Below, in pieces: positions 8,585-19,465 of a DNA stretch of 64,000 bases; position 1 is the first letter of the stretch; each line of letters starts with the position of its first letter. The DNA is from Archangium lansingense (GTDB lineage Bacteria; Myxococcota; Myxococcia; Myxococcales; Myxococcaceae): NCBI RefSeq assembly GCF_026626635.1, contig NZ_JAPNKA010000001.1, positions 11,392,501 to 11,456,500 of the forward strand, read 5' to 3'. The position numbers and the translations under genes are program-made. Under the pieces are notes generated by a model. It saw only the letters and a program-made list of their open reading frames with translations, was not told the DNA's origin and did no database searches.

Positions 8585-9982
8585 ATGAGGTCAACGACCG
8601 AGTTGCCGCGAAACGAGGAGCTGTCTGTCACCACCCGGCCCACGCCCGTGCCGAACGAGCCGGCCCGGAGCACCCGCCTGCCCAGGCGTTGGGGACTGTG
8701 GTTGCTGGGAGTCGCGGTGGTGGTGGCCGCGGGCGTGTGGCTCCTCCAGCCAAAGGCGAAGGACCCGGCGGCCAGCTTCGAGACGACGGCGGTGCAGCGG
8801 CGTGATGTCGAGTCGCGCGTGACGGCGACCGGCACGGTGTCCGCCCTGGTGACAGTGCAGGTGGGCAGCCAGGTGTCCGGCCGCATCCAGGAGATCCTCG
8901 TCGACTACAACTCGCCGGTGAAGAAGGGCCAGGTGATTGCCCGCATCGACCCGCAGCTGCTGCAGGCCGCGGTGGAGCGGGCCCGGGCCAACCTCATCGC
9001 CGCGAGGGCCAACGTGCAGAAGGCTCGCGTGGAGGCGGACAACTCCCGCCGCCAGGCCGAGCGCTCCAAGTCGCTGCGCGACCAGCAGTTCATCTCCCAG
9101 GCGGAGTTGGACACCGCCGAGGCCTCTGCCCAGACAGCCCAGGCCCAGGTGACCTCGTCCGAGGCCTCGCTGGCGCAAGCCCAGGCAGCGCTCAACGAGG
9201 CGGAGGTGAACCTGCGCTACGCCACCATCGTGTCGCCCACCGACGGCATCGTCATCTCGCGCAGCGTGGACGTGGGCCAGACGGTGGCGGCCTCGCTGCA
9301 GGCGCCCACCCTGTTCACCATCGCCGAGGACCTGCGCAAGATGCAGGTGGACACCAGCGTGGCCGAGTCCGACGTGGGCCGGCTGCAGGACGGCATGCGC
9401 GCCACCTTCACCGTGGATGCCTGGCCGGGCGTGACCTTCGAGGGCGTCATCCGGCAGATCCGCAACGCGGCCCAGACGGTGCAAAACGTCGTCACCTATG
9501 ACGCCGTCATCGACGTGGCCAACCCGGAGCTGAAGCTCAAGCCAGGCATGACGGCCAACGTCACCTTCATCACCGCGCGCAGCGAGAACGTGGTGACCGT
9601 GCCCAACGCGGCGCTGCGCTTCCGGCCCCCGGAGCCCACCGAGGGAACGACGCGGCAGGACCCCGGCGTGGGCGGCGCGGGCGCTCAGGGCGGCGCGGGA
9701 GCCCAGGGCGGAGCGAGAGGATTCGAGAAGCCCGCGCCCGGCACCAAGACAGTGTTCGTCCTCCGAGACGGGCGGCCCCGGCCCGTGCGTGTGAAGCCCG
9801 GTGTAACGGACGGCTCGTACACGGAGGTGGAAGGCGAGCTGAACGAAGGCGATCAGATCATCACCGCCCTGGCCACGGGTGCGCAGGGAGCACAGCCCTC
9901 GCAGGGCGCGAGCGCCGGCCAGCGGCCGGGCGGCGGTGGCGGCAGGGCCGGTGGCGGATTCCGTACCCCGGGGCCCTTCTAG
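8585..9982 (+). CDS. macA: MacA-type periplasmic adaptor (membrane fusion protein)
   Basis: A 465-residue membrane fusion protein that bridges the inner membrane MacB transporter and an outer membrane TolC-type channel. After a cytoplasmic tail, one membrane anchor spans about residues 35-52 (RRWGLWLLGVAVVVAAGVWL). Next come a lipoyl half-motif (TVQVGSQVSGRIQEILVDYN), a long coiled-coil hairpin rich in Ala, Gln and Arg (residues 120-200), the second lipoyl half (VSPTDGIVISRSVDVGQTV), a beta-barrel and a membrane-proximal domain. The C-terminus is unusually rich in Gly, Ala and Gln, including AGAQGGAGAQGGARG. It is the first gene of a macA-macB-macB-tolC operon and lies 124 bases after the orphan pair. 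Confidence 0.92.
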   Translation: MRSTTELPRNEELSVTTRPTPVPNEPARSTRLPRRWGLWLLGVAVVVAAGVWLLQPKAKDPAASFETTAVQRRDVESRVTATGTVSALVTVQVGSQVSGRIQEILVDYNSPVKKGQVIARIDPQLLQAAVERARANLIAARANVQKARVEADNSRRQAERSKSLRDQQFISQAELDTAEASAQTAQAQVTSSEASLAQAQAALNEAEVNLRYATIVSPTDGIVISRSVDVGQTVAASLQAPTLFTIAEDLRKMQVDTSVAESDVGRLQDGMRATFTVDAWPGVTFEGVIRQIRNAAQTVQNVVTYDAVIDVANPELKLKPGMTANVTFITARSENVVTVPNAALRFRPPEPTEGTTRQDPGVGGAGAQGGAGAQGGARGFEKPAPGTKTVFVLRDGRPRPVRVKPGVTDGSYTEVEGELNEGDQIITALATGAQGAQPSQGASAGQRPGGGGGRAGGGFRTPGPF

Positions 9983-10000
9983 GTAGGCGTGAGGCGCGAC

Positions 10001-10740
10001 ATGAACGGTCAGCTACAGCAGATGCCGCTCATCGCACTGCGGGGCGTGAGCAAGATTTACCAGACGGGAGACGTGGAGGTGGCGGCCCTGCGGGGTGTGG
10101 ACTTCAACGTGGAGCCGGGCGAGTTCGTGGCCATCATGGGCTCGAGCGGCTCGGGGAAGTCCACGCTGATGAATATCCTCGGCTGCCTGGACCGGCCCAC
10201 CTCGGGCCAGTACTTCCTGGATGGCCAGGATGTGTCGCGTCTGGACCGCAACGGCCTGGCCATCGTGCGCAACCGCACCCTCGGCTTCGTCTTCCAGAGC
10301 TTCAACCTGCTGGCGCGCACCAGCGCCCTGGAGAACGTGGAGCTGCCCATGCTCTACGCCGGAATACCCCCGCGCGAGCGCAAGCGGCGGGCCCGTGAGG
10401 CGCTCGAGCGGGTGGGCCTGGGCGCGCGCCTGGACCACCACCCGCGCCAGCTCTCCGGTGGCCAGCAGCAGCGCGTGGCCATCGCCCGGGCGCTGGTAAG
10501 CCAGCCCCGCGTCATCCTCGCCGACGAGCCCACGGGCAACCTGGACTCGCGCACCAGCATCGAGGTGATGGCGCTCTTCCAGGAGCTGCGTCACGAGGGA
10601 ATCACTCTCGTGCTGGTGACGCACGAGCCGGACATCGCCAGCCATGCCGGACGCGTGGTGGTGGTGAAGGACGGGCGCATCATCTCGGACAAGCGTCAGC
10701 AGCCGGTGCCCGCGGAAGTACCACTCGAGGAGGCCGTGTC

Positions 10741-10744
<4 letters not shown>
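10001..10744 (+). CDS. macB: MacB/LolD-type ABC transporter ATPase
   Basis: A 247-residue ATPase that powers the MacAB-type pump. Walker A is GSSGSGKST, the Q-loop is FVFQSFNLL, the signature is LSGGQQQR, Walker B is VILADEPTGNLDS, and the H-loop is LVLVTHEPD. ATG 10001 follows a GAGG at suitable distance; an in-frame GTG at 9989 is possible. In E. coli the ATPase and permease are one polypeptide; here they are split, with this stop overlapping the permease start by four bases (ATGA). Its substrate is unknown; family members export macrolides, peptides or lipoproteins. Confidence 0.93.
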
Positions 10745-11972
<1,228 letters not shown>

Positions 11973-11973
<1 letters not shown>

Positions 11974-13268
11974 TGCGAACCCTTCTGCCCCTGCTCACCC
12001 TGCTGCTCGCCGCCAGTCCCGCGTGGGCCCAGCAGCGCGTGCTCACCCTGGACGAGGCCCTGCGCACCGCCGCCGAGCGGCAGCCGCAAATCCGCCAGGC
12101 CCAGGCCAGCACCTCCGCGGCGAATGCCCGGGTGGACCAGAACTTCGCCTCGTTCCTGCCCCAGGTGAGCGCCAACCTCACCTACCAGCGCTCCGTGTCC
12201 GCGGGCGGGACCGTGAACACGACCACCCCCTCTGGCTTCATCAGCCGCGAGGGCTTCAACGCAGGCGCCTCCGTCAACCAGCTCATCTGGGACTTCGGCC
12301 GCACCACGGGCCGGTGGCGCTCCTCCCAGCAGTCCGCCCAGGCCCAGCGGGAGACGGAGAACCAGACGTTGGTGGACGTGCTGGCCAACGTGCAGACCGC
12401 CTACTTCAACGTCCTGGCGCAGCAGGCGCTGGTGCAGGTGGCGCAGGAGACGCTGGCGAACGAGCAGGCGCGCCTGGGGCAGGTCAACGCCCAGGTGCAG
12501 GTGGGCACCCGCCCGGAGATTGACTTGCTGCAGCAACGCACCGCGGTGGCCAACGCCCAGGTGCAGCTCATCCAAGCGAAGAACAACGCCGCCACCAGCA
12601 AGGCGCAGCTCAACCAGGCCATGGGCCTGGAGGGCCCCACCCACTACACCGTCCAGGAGGTGGAGGTGAGCCCGGTGGAGGGAGAGGCCCAGACAGTGGA
12701 CGCGCTGGTGGACGTCGCGCTCCAGGACCGGCCGGAACTGGCCGCGAGTGAGCACCAGTTGCGCGCCCAGGAGCTACAGCTCTCCGCCACGCGCGGCGGG
12801 TACTGGCCGAGGCTCTCTGCCTCGGTGTCTGGCTCGCAGGCGGGCGTGGACCCAACGAAGCTCCAGTGGGGGGTGAACGGGCAGGTGGGGCTGAGCTGGC
12901 CGCTGTTCGAGGGCGGCATCACCCGGGCCCAGGTGCGCGAGCAGCAGGCCAACCTCACGGGACTCCAGGCCCAACGTGACGCGCTGCGCCAGCAGGTGCG
13001 GCTCGAAGTCGAGCGCGCGCAGCTCGCCGTGAACGCCGCGCGTGAGAGCGTGTCCGCCACCGAGGAGGCGCTGACCAATGCTCGCGAGCGGCTGCGCCTG
13101 GCCGAGGGCCGCTACCGCGCGGGCGTGGGCAACATCATCGAGCTGTCCGACGCGCAGCTCTCCTCCACCAACGCAGCCGTCCAGCGCGTGCAGGCCACCT
13201 ACAACCTGGCCACCGCGCGCACGGAGCTGGCTCGCGCACTCGGGCGACAGCCTGGCCCCACCGGGTGA
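11973..13268 (+). CDS. TolC-family outer membrane efflux protein
   Basis: A 431-residue outer membrane channel that completes the tripartite exporter. A signal peptide (LLPLLTLLLAASPAWA) ends at residue 18. The mature protein shows the two TolC-type repeats: LTLDEALRTAAERQPQIRQA at the start and SATEEALTNARERLRLAEGRY near the end, with long Ala/Gln-rich helices between them. The ATG at 11973 overlaps the permease stop by one base. Gene order macA, macB ATPase, macB permease, tolC suggests a dedicated channel rather than a shared one. Confidence 0.92.
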
Positions 13269-13328
13269 ACACTCATCCGGTTTTGAGGGTCTGTCTGTAT
13301 TAAACGGGAATTCTTGGTGGTAGGCTTT

Positions 13329-13359
13329 ACGCTCGCCCTCCTGGCAGACGGGCGGGCGT
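13329..13359 (+). terminator. Hairpin after the exporter operon
   Basis: ACGCTCGCCC (13329-13338) can pair with GGGCGGGCGT (13350-13359) with one G-U pair, giving a 10-bp stem and an 11-base loop. It lies between the efflux operon and the next gene on the same strand. No T-run follows, so it could alternatively be a leader hairpin of the gene at 13386. Confidence 0.45.
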
Positions 13360-13385
13360 AACACCCCCACACAGGAAGTCCCCCC

Positions 13386-14267
13386 ATGCACATCCGTACG
13401 GCAGTCCTCGCGGCGACGGCCACCGCCGCCCTCCTCGTGGCCCCGGAGGCCTCGGCCACCAACTACACGCTGTGGATTCACGGCAAGAACGGCGGCGGTA
13501 CCCAGCGCGGCAACTACGCCGACTTCGCCAACTGGGGCCCGACCTCAGCTGCGGCCGGAGTGAACAAGAAGGCCGTGAACTGGGACGGCCGGCAGAAGAT
13601 CTCCGTGGAGAACTTCCGCATCCGTGACGCGCTGGACTGCTTCTGCACCGGCACCAACTGGTGCTACGTCGCCGTGCACAGCGCGGGCGACCTGCAGATT
13701 GGCTACGCGCTGTCCCTGTACGGTGGCTCCACGCGCAACATCAAGAACGCCACCCCCAACTCCTCGGGCGTGTGCGGCGACGCGGGCGGCACCCAGGTGG
13801 GCTGGAACATCAAGTGGGTGAACGTGGCCTCGGGCGCTGGCGGCGGCAGCGAGCTGGCCGACTACGGTGAGTGGGCGACGGGTGATGCCATCGTGGGGGA
13901 CCTGATGACCTCCACGGCGCGCGCCATGTACAACCACAACACCACGCGCTCCGTCTGGTTCTACATGTTCGCCGGCGCCAAGGGCACGGCCTACTCCGGC
14001 ATCCTCGATGGCCAGGATGACGAGGCCGTGGCCTACCACTCCACCGGTGGTGTCTCCGCCAAGGGAGGCTTCTGCAACCCCGGTGACTGGTTCTGCGACG
14101 GCACCCTGAACACGGGCACCGCGGCCACCAGCAACGGCAAGGCCAAGTGGAGCTACCACACCGTGTCGTTCCGCGACGACAGCGAGGCCCACAATCACTA
14201 CCAGAACGGCAACTGGGAGAACATCGTCGGCGTGGTCCGCGCCGACGTGGCCACGTACGCGAAGTAG
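13386..14267 (+). CDS. Secreted serine-hydrolase-like protein of unknown substrate
   Basis: A 293-residue protein with a clear signal peptide (residues 1-24, ending PEASA). The mature sequence begins NYTLWIHGKNGGGTQRGNY, which looks like an alpha/beta-hydrolase oxyanion strand. VHSAGDLQIGYA near residue 99 resembles a nucleophile elbow with Ser, although the flanking residues depart from GxSxG. Asp residues (ILDGQDDEAVAYH) and a late His (DDSEAHNHYQN) could complete a triad. Six or more cysteines suggest disulfides. I do not recognise a named family. It stands alone between the exporter operon and the convergent symporter gene, and may be another secreted predation enzyme. Confidence 0.6.
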   Translation: MHIRTAVLAATATAALLVAPEASATNYTLWIHGKNGGGTQRGNYADFANWGPTSAAAGVNKKAVNWDGRQKISVENFRIRDALDCFCTGTNWCYVAVHSAGDLQIGYALSLYGGSTRNIKNATPNSSGVCGDAGGTQVGWNIKWVNVASGAGGGSELADYGEWATGDAIVGDLMTSTARAMYNHNTTRSVWFYMFAGAKGTAYSGILDGQDDEAVAYHSTGGVSAKGGFCNPGDWFCDGTLNTGTAATSNGKAKWSYHTVSFRDDSEAHNHYQNGNWENIVGVVRADVATYAK

Positions 14268-14270
14268 GCC

Positions 14271-14287
14271 GGCCTGAAGCTCAGGCC
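14271..14287. terminator. Bidirectional hairpin between convergent genes
   Basis: GGCCTGA (14271-14277) and TCAGGCC (14281-14287) form a perfect 7-bp stem with a 3-base loop. The hairpin sits exactly between the stop of the secreted hydrolase-like gene and the stop of the symporter gene, overlapping the latter. A tight GC stem between convergent genes suits a shared terminator. Confidence 0.5.
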
Positions 14288-15672
14288 ACCTCGCGCCGCT
14301 CACCGGTCCCCGCGGCACCGTCCGCGGGGGCCTTGGGGGCCGGCTCGGTGAGGTGCTCGCGGAACGTCTCGGCGGAGAGGTAGACAGAGACGAGGGTGAC
14401 GAGCGCCAGGCCCACCATGTAGAGCGACACGGGCCAGGCCTTGCCCCCGAAGCGCGCCAGCAGGAAGGTGGCGGTGAGGGGCGACAAGCCGCCGGCGAAC
14501 ACGGAGGCGAGCTGGTAGCCCAGCGACGCGCCGCTGTAGCGCACGCGCGTGCCAAAGAGCTCGGAGAAGAAGCTGGCCTGGGGCCCGTACATGGCAGCGT
14601 GGGCGATGATGCCCAGCGAGATGGCCAGCACGATGAGGGCCATGGACTTGGTCTCGATGAGCCAGAAGAAGGGGAAGGCCAGCAGGGCACAGCCCACCGC
14701 GCCGCCAAGGTAGACGGGACGGCGCCCCACCACATCCGAGAGGGCTCCGAAGGCGGGGATGGCCACCAGGTGGATGACGGTGGCCATGAGCACGCCATTG
14801 AGCATGGTGGCCTTGTCCAGCTTGAGCTGCTCGGTGCCGTAGGTAAGGACGAAGGTAGTAACGATGTAGAAGAAGCCGTTCTCCGCGAAGCGCGCCCCCA
14901 TGGCGAGGAGGATCTGCCGGGGATAGGTGCGCAGCACCTCGAGGATGGGAAGCTTCGCTCCGGCGCTCTCGGCCTTGGGCGCCTGGTGAGCAGCCTGTTG
15001 CGCACGGAAGGCGGGAGACTCGGCGACGCTGACGCGGATGAAGACGCCGATGCCAATGAGCACCGCACTGAAGAGGAAGGGCACGCGCCAGCCCCACGAG
15101 ACGAACTGCTCCTCAGGCAGCCGGGAGAAGAGGGAGAACACGGCGTTCGCCACCAGCAGGCCCGCGGGCGCCCCCATCTGCGGCCAGCTCCCGTAGAAGC
15201 CACGCCGATTCGCGGGGGCGTGCTCCACGGCCATCAGCACCGCGCCGCCCCACTCGCCGCCCAGGCCGAAGCCCTGGAGGATGCGCAGCAGCACCAGCAG
15301 GATGGGCGCCCCCACGCCGATAGTTTCGTAGGTGGGCAGCAGGCCGATGGCGAACGTGGCCAGGCCCATGATCATCAGCGTGGCGCTCAGCATGGACTTG
15401 CGCCCGAGCTTGTCGCCGAAGTGGCCAAAGATGATGCCGCCGAGCGGCCGCGCCACGAAGCCCACCGCGAAGGTGGCGAACGCGGCCAGTGTCCCCATCA
15501 ACGGATCAAACGAGGGGAAGAAGAGGCGGTTGAAGATGAGCGCCGCCGCCGTCCCGTACAGGAAGAAGTCGTACCACTCCACGGCCGTGCCGATGAAGCT
15601 CGCGGCGGCCACCTTCCAGATGTTCGTGTGCTGGGCCTGCTCGGGCGCCTGGGAGGCGTCGGGTACCGTCAC
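14281..15672 (-). CDS. MFS transporter, metabolite:H+ symporter (MHS) family; probable hydroxybutyrate uptake
   Basis: A 463-residue, 12-helix inner membrane symporter. MHS hallmarks are visible: the N-terminal FIGTAVEWYDFFLYGTAAAL, GHFGDKLGRKSML between helices 2 and 3, LQGFGLGGEWGGAVLMAVEH in helix 4, and GALSDVVGRRPVYLGGA in the second half. Relatives transport proline/betaine, shikimate, ketoglutarate or other acids. It is the last gene of a minus-strand run and lies 44 bases after hbdH, so the best guess for substrate is 3-hydroxybutyrate or its oligomers (inference from neighbours). The stop overlaps a hairpin shared with the convergent gene. Confidence 0.88.
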   Translation of the reverse strand: MTVPDASQAPEQAQHTNIWKVAAASFIGTAVEWYDFFLYGTAAALIFNRLFFPSFDPLMGTLAAFATFAVGFVARPLGGIIFGHFGDKLGRKSMLSATLMIMGLATFAIGLLPTYETIGVGAPILLVLLRILQGFGLGGEWGGAVLMAVEHAPANRRGFYGSWPQMGAPAGLLVANAVFSLFSRLPEEQFVSWGWRVPFLFSAVLIGIGVFIRVSVAESPAFRAQQAAHQAPKAESAGAKLPILEVLRTYPRQILLAMGARFAENGFFYIVTTFVLTYGTEQLKLDKATMLNGVLMATVIHLVAIPAFGALSDVVGRRPVYLGGAVGCALLAFPFFWLIETKSMALIVLAISLGIIAHAAMYGPQASFFSELFGTRVRYSGASLGYQLASVFAGGLSPLTATFLLARFGGKAWPVSLYMVGLALVTLVSVYLSAETFREHLTEPAPKAPADGAAGTGERREVA

Positions 15673-15716
15673 GGTGTTTCCCCTGTCATGAAGTGGTACG
15701 GGTGCTTCAGCTCAAC

Positions 15717-16487
15717 TCAACGGGCCGTCCAGCCGCAGTCCATCACCTGAGCGGCCCCGGTGATGCCGCCCGCGGCCTCCGAGCACAGGAAGGCCACGTA
15801 CGCGGCCACCTCACTCGGCTCCAGCAGGCGCTTCACCGCCGCGGGGGCCAGCATGATGCGTTCGATGACCTCCGTCTCGGAGAGGCCATTCACACGGGCC
15901 TGGTCGGCGATCTGCTTCTCCACCAGCGGCGTGCGCACGTAAGCGGGGCAGATGGCGTTGACCGTCACGCCCTTGTCCGCGGCCTCCAGCGCCACCGTCT
16001 TCGTCAGCCCCATCAGCCCGTGCTTGGCGGAGACGTAGGCGGACTTGTACGGCGAGGCCACCAGTCCGTGCAGCGAGGAGACGTTGATGATGCGTCCCCA
16101 CTTGCGCGCGTACATCAGCGGCAGGGCGTACTTCGTCAGCACGAAGGGCCCCACCAGCATGATGCGAAGCATCAGCTCCCAACGCTCCTCCGGGAACTCC
16201 TCCACCGGAGACACGTGCTGAATCCCCGCGTTGTTCACCAGGATGTCGAGCCGGTCCCACTCCTTCTGGGCCCGGTCCACCAGCGCCCGGCACTCCTCGC
16301 GCGAGGACACGTCGGCCCGCTGCGCGATGGCGCCCGGAATCCCCGCGGCCACCACGCGCGCGCCGGCCTCGTCCAGGTCCGACACCAGCACCCGGGCCCC
16401 ACGCGCGCCCAGATCCTCGGCCACCGCCCGGCCAATACCACTCGCCGCGCCCGTGACGAGCGCGGTCCTCCCAGTCAGCTCTCCCAT
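15717..16487 (-). CDS. hbdH: 3-hydroxybutyrate dehydrogenase
   Basis: A 256-residue short-chain dehydrogenase that oxidises D-3-hydroxybutyrate to acetoacetate with NAD+. The dinucleotide motif is TGAASGIGRAVA, the second motif is NNAGIQHVSPVEEF, and the catalytic residues are Ser in NVSSLHG and YxxxK in SAYVSAKHGLMGLTK. The IQHVSPVEEFP segment, the AICPAYVRTPLVEKQIADQA stretch and the C-terminal GGWTAR-like end (MDCGWTAR) are typical of HbdH rather than general SDRs. ATG 16487 was chosen because the SDR core starts directly there; a longer in-frame extension upstream is non-homologous. It is flanked by a channel gene 11 bases upstream and a symporter gene downstream, supporting a hydroxybutyrate catabolic operon. 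Confidence 0.88.
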   Translation of the reverse strand: MGELTGRTALVTGAASGIGRAVAEDLGARGARVLVSDLDEAGARVVAAGIPGAIAQRADVSSREECRALVDRAQKEWDRLDILVNNAGIQHVSPVEEFPEERWELMLRIMLVGPFVLTKYALPLMYARKWGRIINVSSLHGLVASPYKSAYVSAKHGLMGLTKTVALEAADKGVTVNAICPAYVRTPLVEKQIADQARVNGLSETEVIERIMLAPAAVKRLLEPSEVAAYVAFLCSEAAGGITGAAQVMDCGWTAR

Positions 16488-16498
16488 GTTCGCACCTT

Positions 16499-17914
16499 TC
16501 ACAGAGCCAGCCGCAGCGTGAGGAAAGCCGACAGGTCGCGTTCCTTCAGCTCGGGCTTGCCTTCGATCTCCCGCTCGAAGGTGGCCACGCGAGCCCCCAG
16601 CGCCACTTGATCGAACATCCACCAGGTCGCTCCCACGTTGAGGTACGTGGTCTCCGTGGCGAGCACGGGCTCGCTGGCGGGAGTGCTGCCGGTGGGCGGG
16701 ATGAAGGAGGGCGTGCGATCCGACACGCGCGCGAAGTTGAAGCCCACGCCCGAGCGGCCGAAGAGGAAGATGTCCAAGCCGCCGGTGAGGGTGAGCGCGT
16801 CGAAGGGCGTTTCCAGAAGCTGGTTGCCGTAGCCCGACGCCGAGTTGAGGACGTCGTTCTCCACGCGCGACACATTGAAGAAGGGCACCACGTCGAAGGG
16901 CAGCGACGGCACCATGCCCTTGAGCTTGAGCTTCACGTTGCCGCGCAGGTTGTAGCCCTCGAGCGCCGGGTCCAGCTTCGAGTTGGCCTGGTAGTTGATG
17001 CTGAAGACCTGGACCATGGCCTTGGCCTCGAACCAGGGGTGCTCATAGGAGAGCGAGGGGCTGATGACGCGGAAGTGGATGTCGTCGTCAGGCTGGCCGT
17101 TGCGGAAGTTGCCCAAGGGCCGCTCCCAGAAGCGGCTGTTGCCGCCGAAGGAGCCGCCCACCATGAAGGATGCCGAGGAGCTCAGCGGGTTGGCCTCGGT
17201 GTAGCTCAGGCCAGCGGTGAGCCCCCAGCGCGAGTAGCGCGCCTGCACGCCCTGGCCGCGGTTGAACCCGCTATAGAGGAGTGGGTCGCGCGTGTACTTG
17301 TCCGCCAGGAGCACGTCGCCCATGTGCGCGGAGAAGTAGTCCACGCTGGAGGGGTCCAGGATGATACCAGCCTCCACCGTGGCGCCCCAGCGCTGCAGGC
17401 GCAGCAGCTGGTCGCGCACCGACATGGACGCCGTGCCCTCCCAGATGCCCGAGCCGTGGCTGCGGATGTTGCGCTCGAACTCGCTGCGGAAGGTGACGTA
17501 GGGACCCAGCCGGCCCTCGGCGCCGAAGCGCGCGATGGCCACCGTGGTGATGCGGCTCTCCCGCTCCGGGTTGGGGTTGACCAGCAGGTTCTCCGACTGG
17601 AGACCGCCCGCGATGGAGAGCACCGGGCTGATGAAGTACGTGTCGTTGCCCAGGGCGAAGATGGGCCGGGTGGCGGGCGTGGGCGCGCCCAGCACCAGCG
17701 CCTCGGGGTCCTGCTTGGCTTCGACATCCGGCTTCGCGGGAGCCTCCGGGGTGAGGGCGGGAGCGGCCGGGGGCGCGGCCGCCTCGACAGGGGAATCGGA
17801 GGGCGCCGGAGCGGGGGTCTCGGAGGTCTGCGCCCGGGCCGGGGCCGACACCAGGGCGGACGCCAGCGTGCACACGAGCGCCACGCGGGACGCGGCGGAG
17901 AAGGACGGATTCAT
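16499..17914 (-). CDS. Outer membrane beta-barrel, putative hydroxybutyrate/oligomer channel
   Basis: A 471-residue protein. A signal peptide (residues 1-28, ending APARA) is followed by a Pro/Ala-rich linker of about 50 residues, then a beta-rich domain of about 390 residues with many alternating aromatic strands. Examples are WGATVEAGIILDPSSVDYFS, YSRWGLTAGLSY and a C-terminal FLTLRLAL typical of barrel insertion. I do not recognise a named porin family. Its position, 11 bases before hbdH and 100 bases after a secreted esterase gene, suggests it moves released hydroxybutyrate or short oligomers across the outer membrane. A structural role cannot be excluded. Confidence 0.65.
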   Translation of the reverse strand: MNPSFSAASRVALVCTLASALVSAPARAQTSETPAPAPSDSPVEAAAPPAAPALTPEAPAKPDVEAKQDPEALVLGAPTPATRPIFALGNDTYFISPVLSIAGGLQSENLLVNPNPERESRITTVAIARFGAEGRLGPYVTFRSEFERNIRSHGSGIWEGTASMSVRDQLLRLQRWGATVEAGIILDPSSVDYFSAHMGDVLLADKYTRDPLLYSGFNRGQGVQARYSRWGLTAGLSYTEANPLSSSASFMVGGSFGGNSRFWERPLGNFRNGQPDDDIHFRVISPSLSYEHPWFEAKAMVQVFSINYQANSKLDPALEGYNLRGNVKLKLKGMVPSLPFDVVPFFNVSRVENDVLNSASGYGNQLLETPFDALTLTGGLDIFLFGRSGVGFNFARVSDRTPSFIPPTGSTPASEPVLATETTYLNVGATWWMFDQVALGARVATFEREIEGKPELKERDLSAFLTLRLAL

Positions 17915-17953
17915 GAGGGGGAGACTCGCTTGGGCTGCACTCCAGAGGGGAGA

Positions 17954-17990
17954 CCGCCGCCCGCGCAGCAGCCACTGCCACGGGCGGCGG
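17954..17990 (-). terminator. Intergenic hairpin between the esterase and channel genes
   Basis: CCGCCGCCCG (17954-17963) and CGGGCGGCGG (17981-17990) form a perfect 10-bp stem with a 17-base loop, in the 100-base gap of the minus-strand run. It could partly terminate transcription so that the hydrolase is made in excess of the channel, or stabilise the upstream mRNA end. No T-run follows. Confidence 0.5.
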
Positions 17991-18013
17991 AAGAAGACTG
18001 CCAGGGACCGCGG

Positions 18014-19465
18014 CTACTGCGCCAGATACTCCATGGTGAGCTTCAACCCAGCCTCGGAGCGAAGAGAGCCGAAGTGGTTGGCGATGAAGCCCTTGTTGAA
18101 GTAGCCGCTGGTGTCGTAGTCGTTGAGCGACGTCAGCTTGTTCACCACGCAGCCCGGCATCTCGATGCGCGAGGCCAACTCGGACACGTACAGATCCTGG
18201 TAGTTGGAGCCCTGGGCGATGTCCGTCATGGTGATGGTGTAGTACTTCACCACGTTGCCGCCGCACTGGCCCGTCTTGCCAAAGGCGTAGTCACCGTCCG
18301 CGCACGGGGTGGCGAACAGGTCGCGAGGACCGTTGAGCGGCTTGTGGAAGTACGTCTGCTGGTAGTTGGAGCGGCTGCCCATCTCGCAGACGATGGTGCC
18401 GCGCATCGTCTTGTTGTTGCCGCTACACAGCAGGTAGGGCGAGTCGTAGGTGGACACGCCGTGGTTGGCGCCCGAGCCGAGGATGACGTGGCTGAGCTGC
18501 GGGAAGGGATTCACGGACCCGGCCGCGCCGTCCGCGTGCTCCACGTACATGCGGCGGATGGCGTCACGCACCACCGTCACGCCCAGCGAGTGCCCGATGA
18601 GAGCCACCTTGCGGCTGGGGTTGTTCTTCATCACCGCCTTGACGAGCGACTCGAGGATGGGCGTGGACCAGCCATGGTCGATATTGCCGGCCGCGTTGTA
18701 CTTGGTGCTGTCGGTGGTGGGGTCCACGGTGGCCACCAGGTCCGTGCGGAAGTCCACCGCGATGACGCGGTAGCGCTCGGAGATCAGCTTCTCGGCCAGC
18801 TGCACCCGCTGCGCGGTGTCCGGATTGAACTGGACCTTCTCGAGCGAGGAGTTGATCTGCGAGCCCGCCGGCATGAGGAACTTCTCCCAGGTGTGCGGCC
18901 GGGTGGAGTTGCCGTGCACGAGGATGACGATGGGCTTGGTGGTGTCCTCGTTGGTCTGCGTGTACTCCTTGGCGGCGCAGGGATAGCCGTCGATGTCGGC
19001 CACGTCCCCGTCGATGTGGTCGGTGGCGACGTTGGGGCCGCCGAAGTCGCTGCGGCCGGTCCACTTGCCATCGTTATTGCCGTCGATGAAGGGCGTGGCA
19101 CCGGACGCCGTCGAGGTGTTCTTCGTATCGTAGTAGAGGTTCTCGATGGAGCAGCCAGGGTGGTTGCCCAGCGGACGGTACTTGCCGTCGTACTGCTCGT
19201 AGGTCTCGGGCGTCTGCCGCGCGGTGAGGCCCGGATCCAACATCTCGGGCGCATCACGGAAGGACCAGTTGGCCACGTTCACACCCGCAGCCGCCAGCTC
19301 GTCCTGCCGGGCGGCGATCTGCTTCTTGCAGCTCTCCGCCGTGACTTCATCTCCCTCGCCATTGCCGTCGCCATCGCCGTCCGGCTTGGGCTTCTCGCAC
19401 GCGAGCAGCGCGCAGGCAGCGAGTCCGGTCGCGGTGAGGCGGAGGGAGAACTTGGACATCCTCAT
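18014..19465 (-). CDS. Exported lipoprotein lipase/esterase, possible native-PHB depolymerase (PhaZ7-like)
   Basis: A 483-residue alpha/beta hydrolase. The signal ends in LLAC, so it is probably a lipoprotein, followed by an Asp/Gly/Glu-rich spacer. The catalytic domain has the oxyanion strand IVILVHGNS near residue 180, the nucleophile elbow Ser293 in IGHSLGVTVVRDAIRR, a GANHG motif after it, and a late His in FIANHFGSL. The HGN start, HSxGV elbow and overall order recall Lipase_2/PhaZ7-type enzymes, which attack amorphous native PHB granules; this is a moderate-confidence inference. ATG 19465 follows AGGAG by six bases. It is divergent from a second, modular depolymerase and heads the hbdH run. 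Confidence 0.7.
   Translation of the reverse strand: MRMSKFSLRLTATGLAACALLACEKPKPDGDGDGNGEGDEVTAESCKKQIAARQDELAAAGVNVANWSFRDAPEMLDPGLTARQTPETYEQYDGKYRPLGNHPGCSIENLYYDTKNTSTASGATPFIDGNNDGKWTGRSDFGGPNVATDHIDGDVADIDGYPCAAKEYTQTNEDTTKPIVILVHGNSTRPHTWEKFLMPAGSQINSSLEKVQFNPDTAQRVQLAEKLISERYRVIAVDFRTDLVATVDPTTDSTKYNAAGNIDHGWSTPILESLVKAVMKNNPSRKVALIGHSLGVTVVRDAIRRMYVEHADGAAGSVNPFPQLSHVILGSGANHGVSTYDSPYLLCSGNNKTMRGTIVCEMGSRSNYQQTYFHKPLNGPRDLFATPCADGDYAFGKTGQCGGNVVKYYTITMTDIAQGSNYQDLYVSELASRIEMPGCVVNKLTSLNDYDTSGYFNKGFIANHFGSLRSEAGLKLTMEYLAQ

Noticed and set aside
14353..15750. A 465-residue plus-strand frame opposite the symporter
   Set aside because: Antisense of an MFS transporter with clear signature motifs; no domain and no ribosome-binding site.
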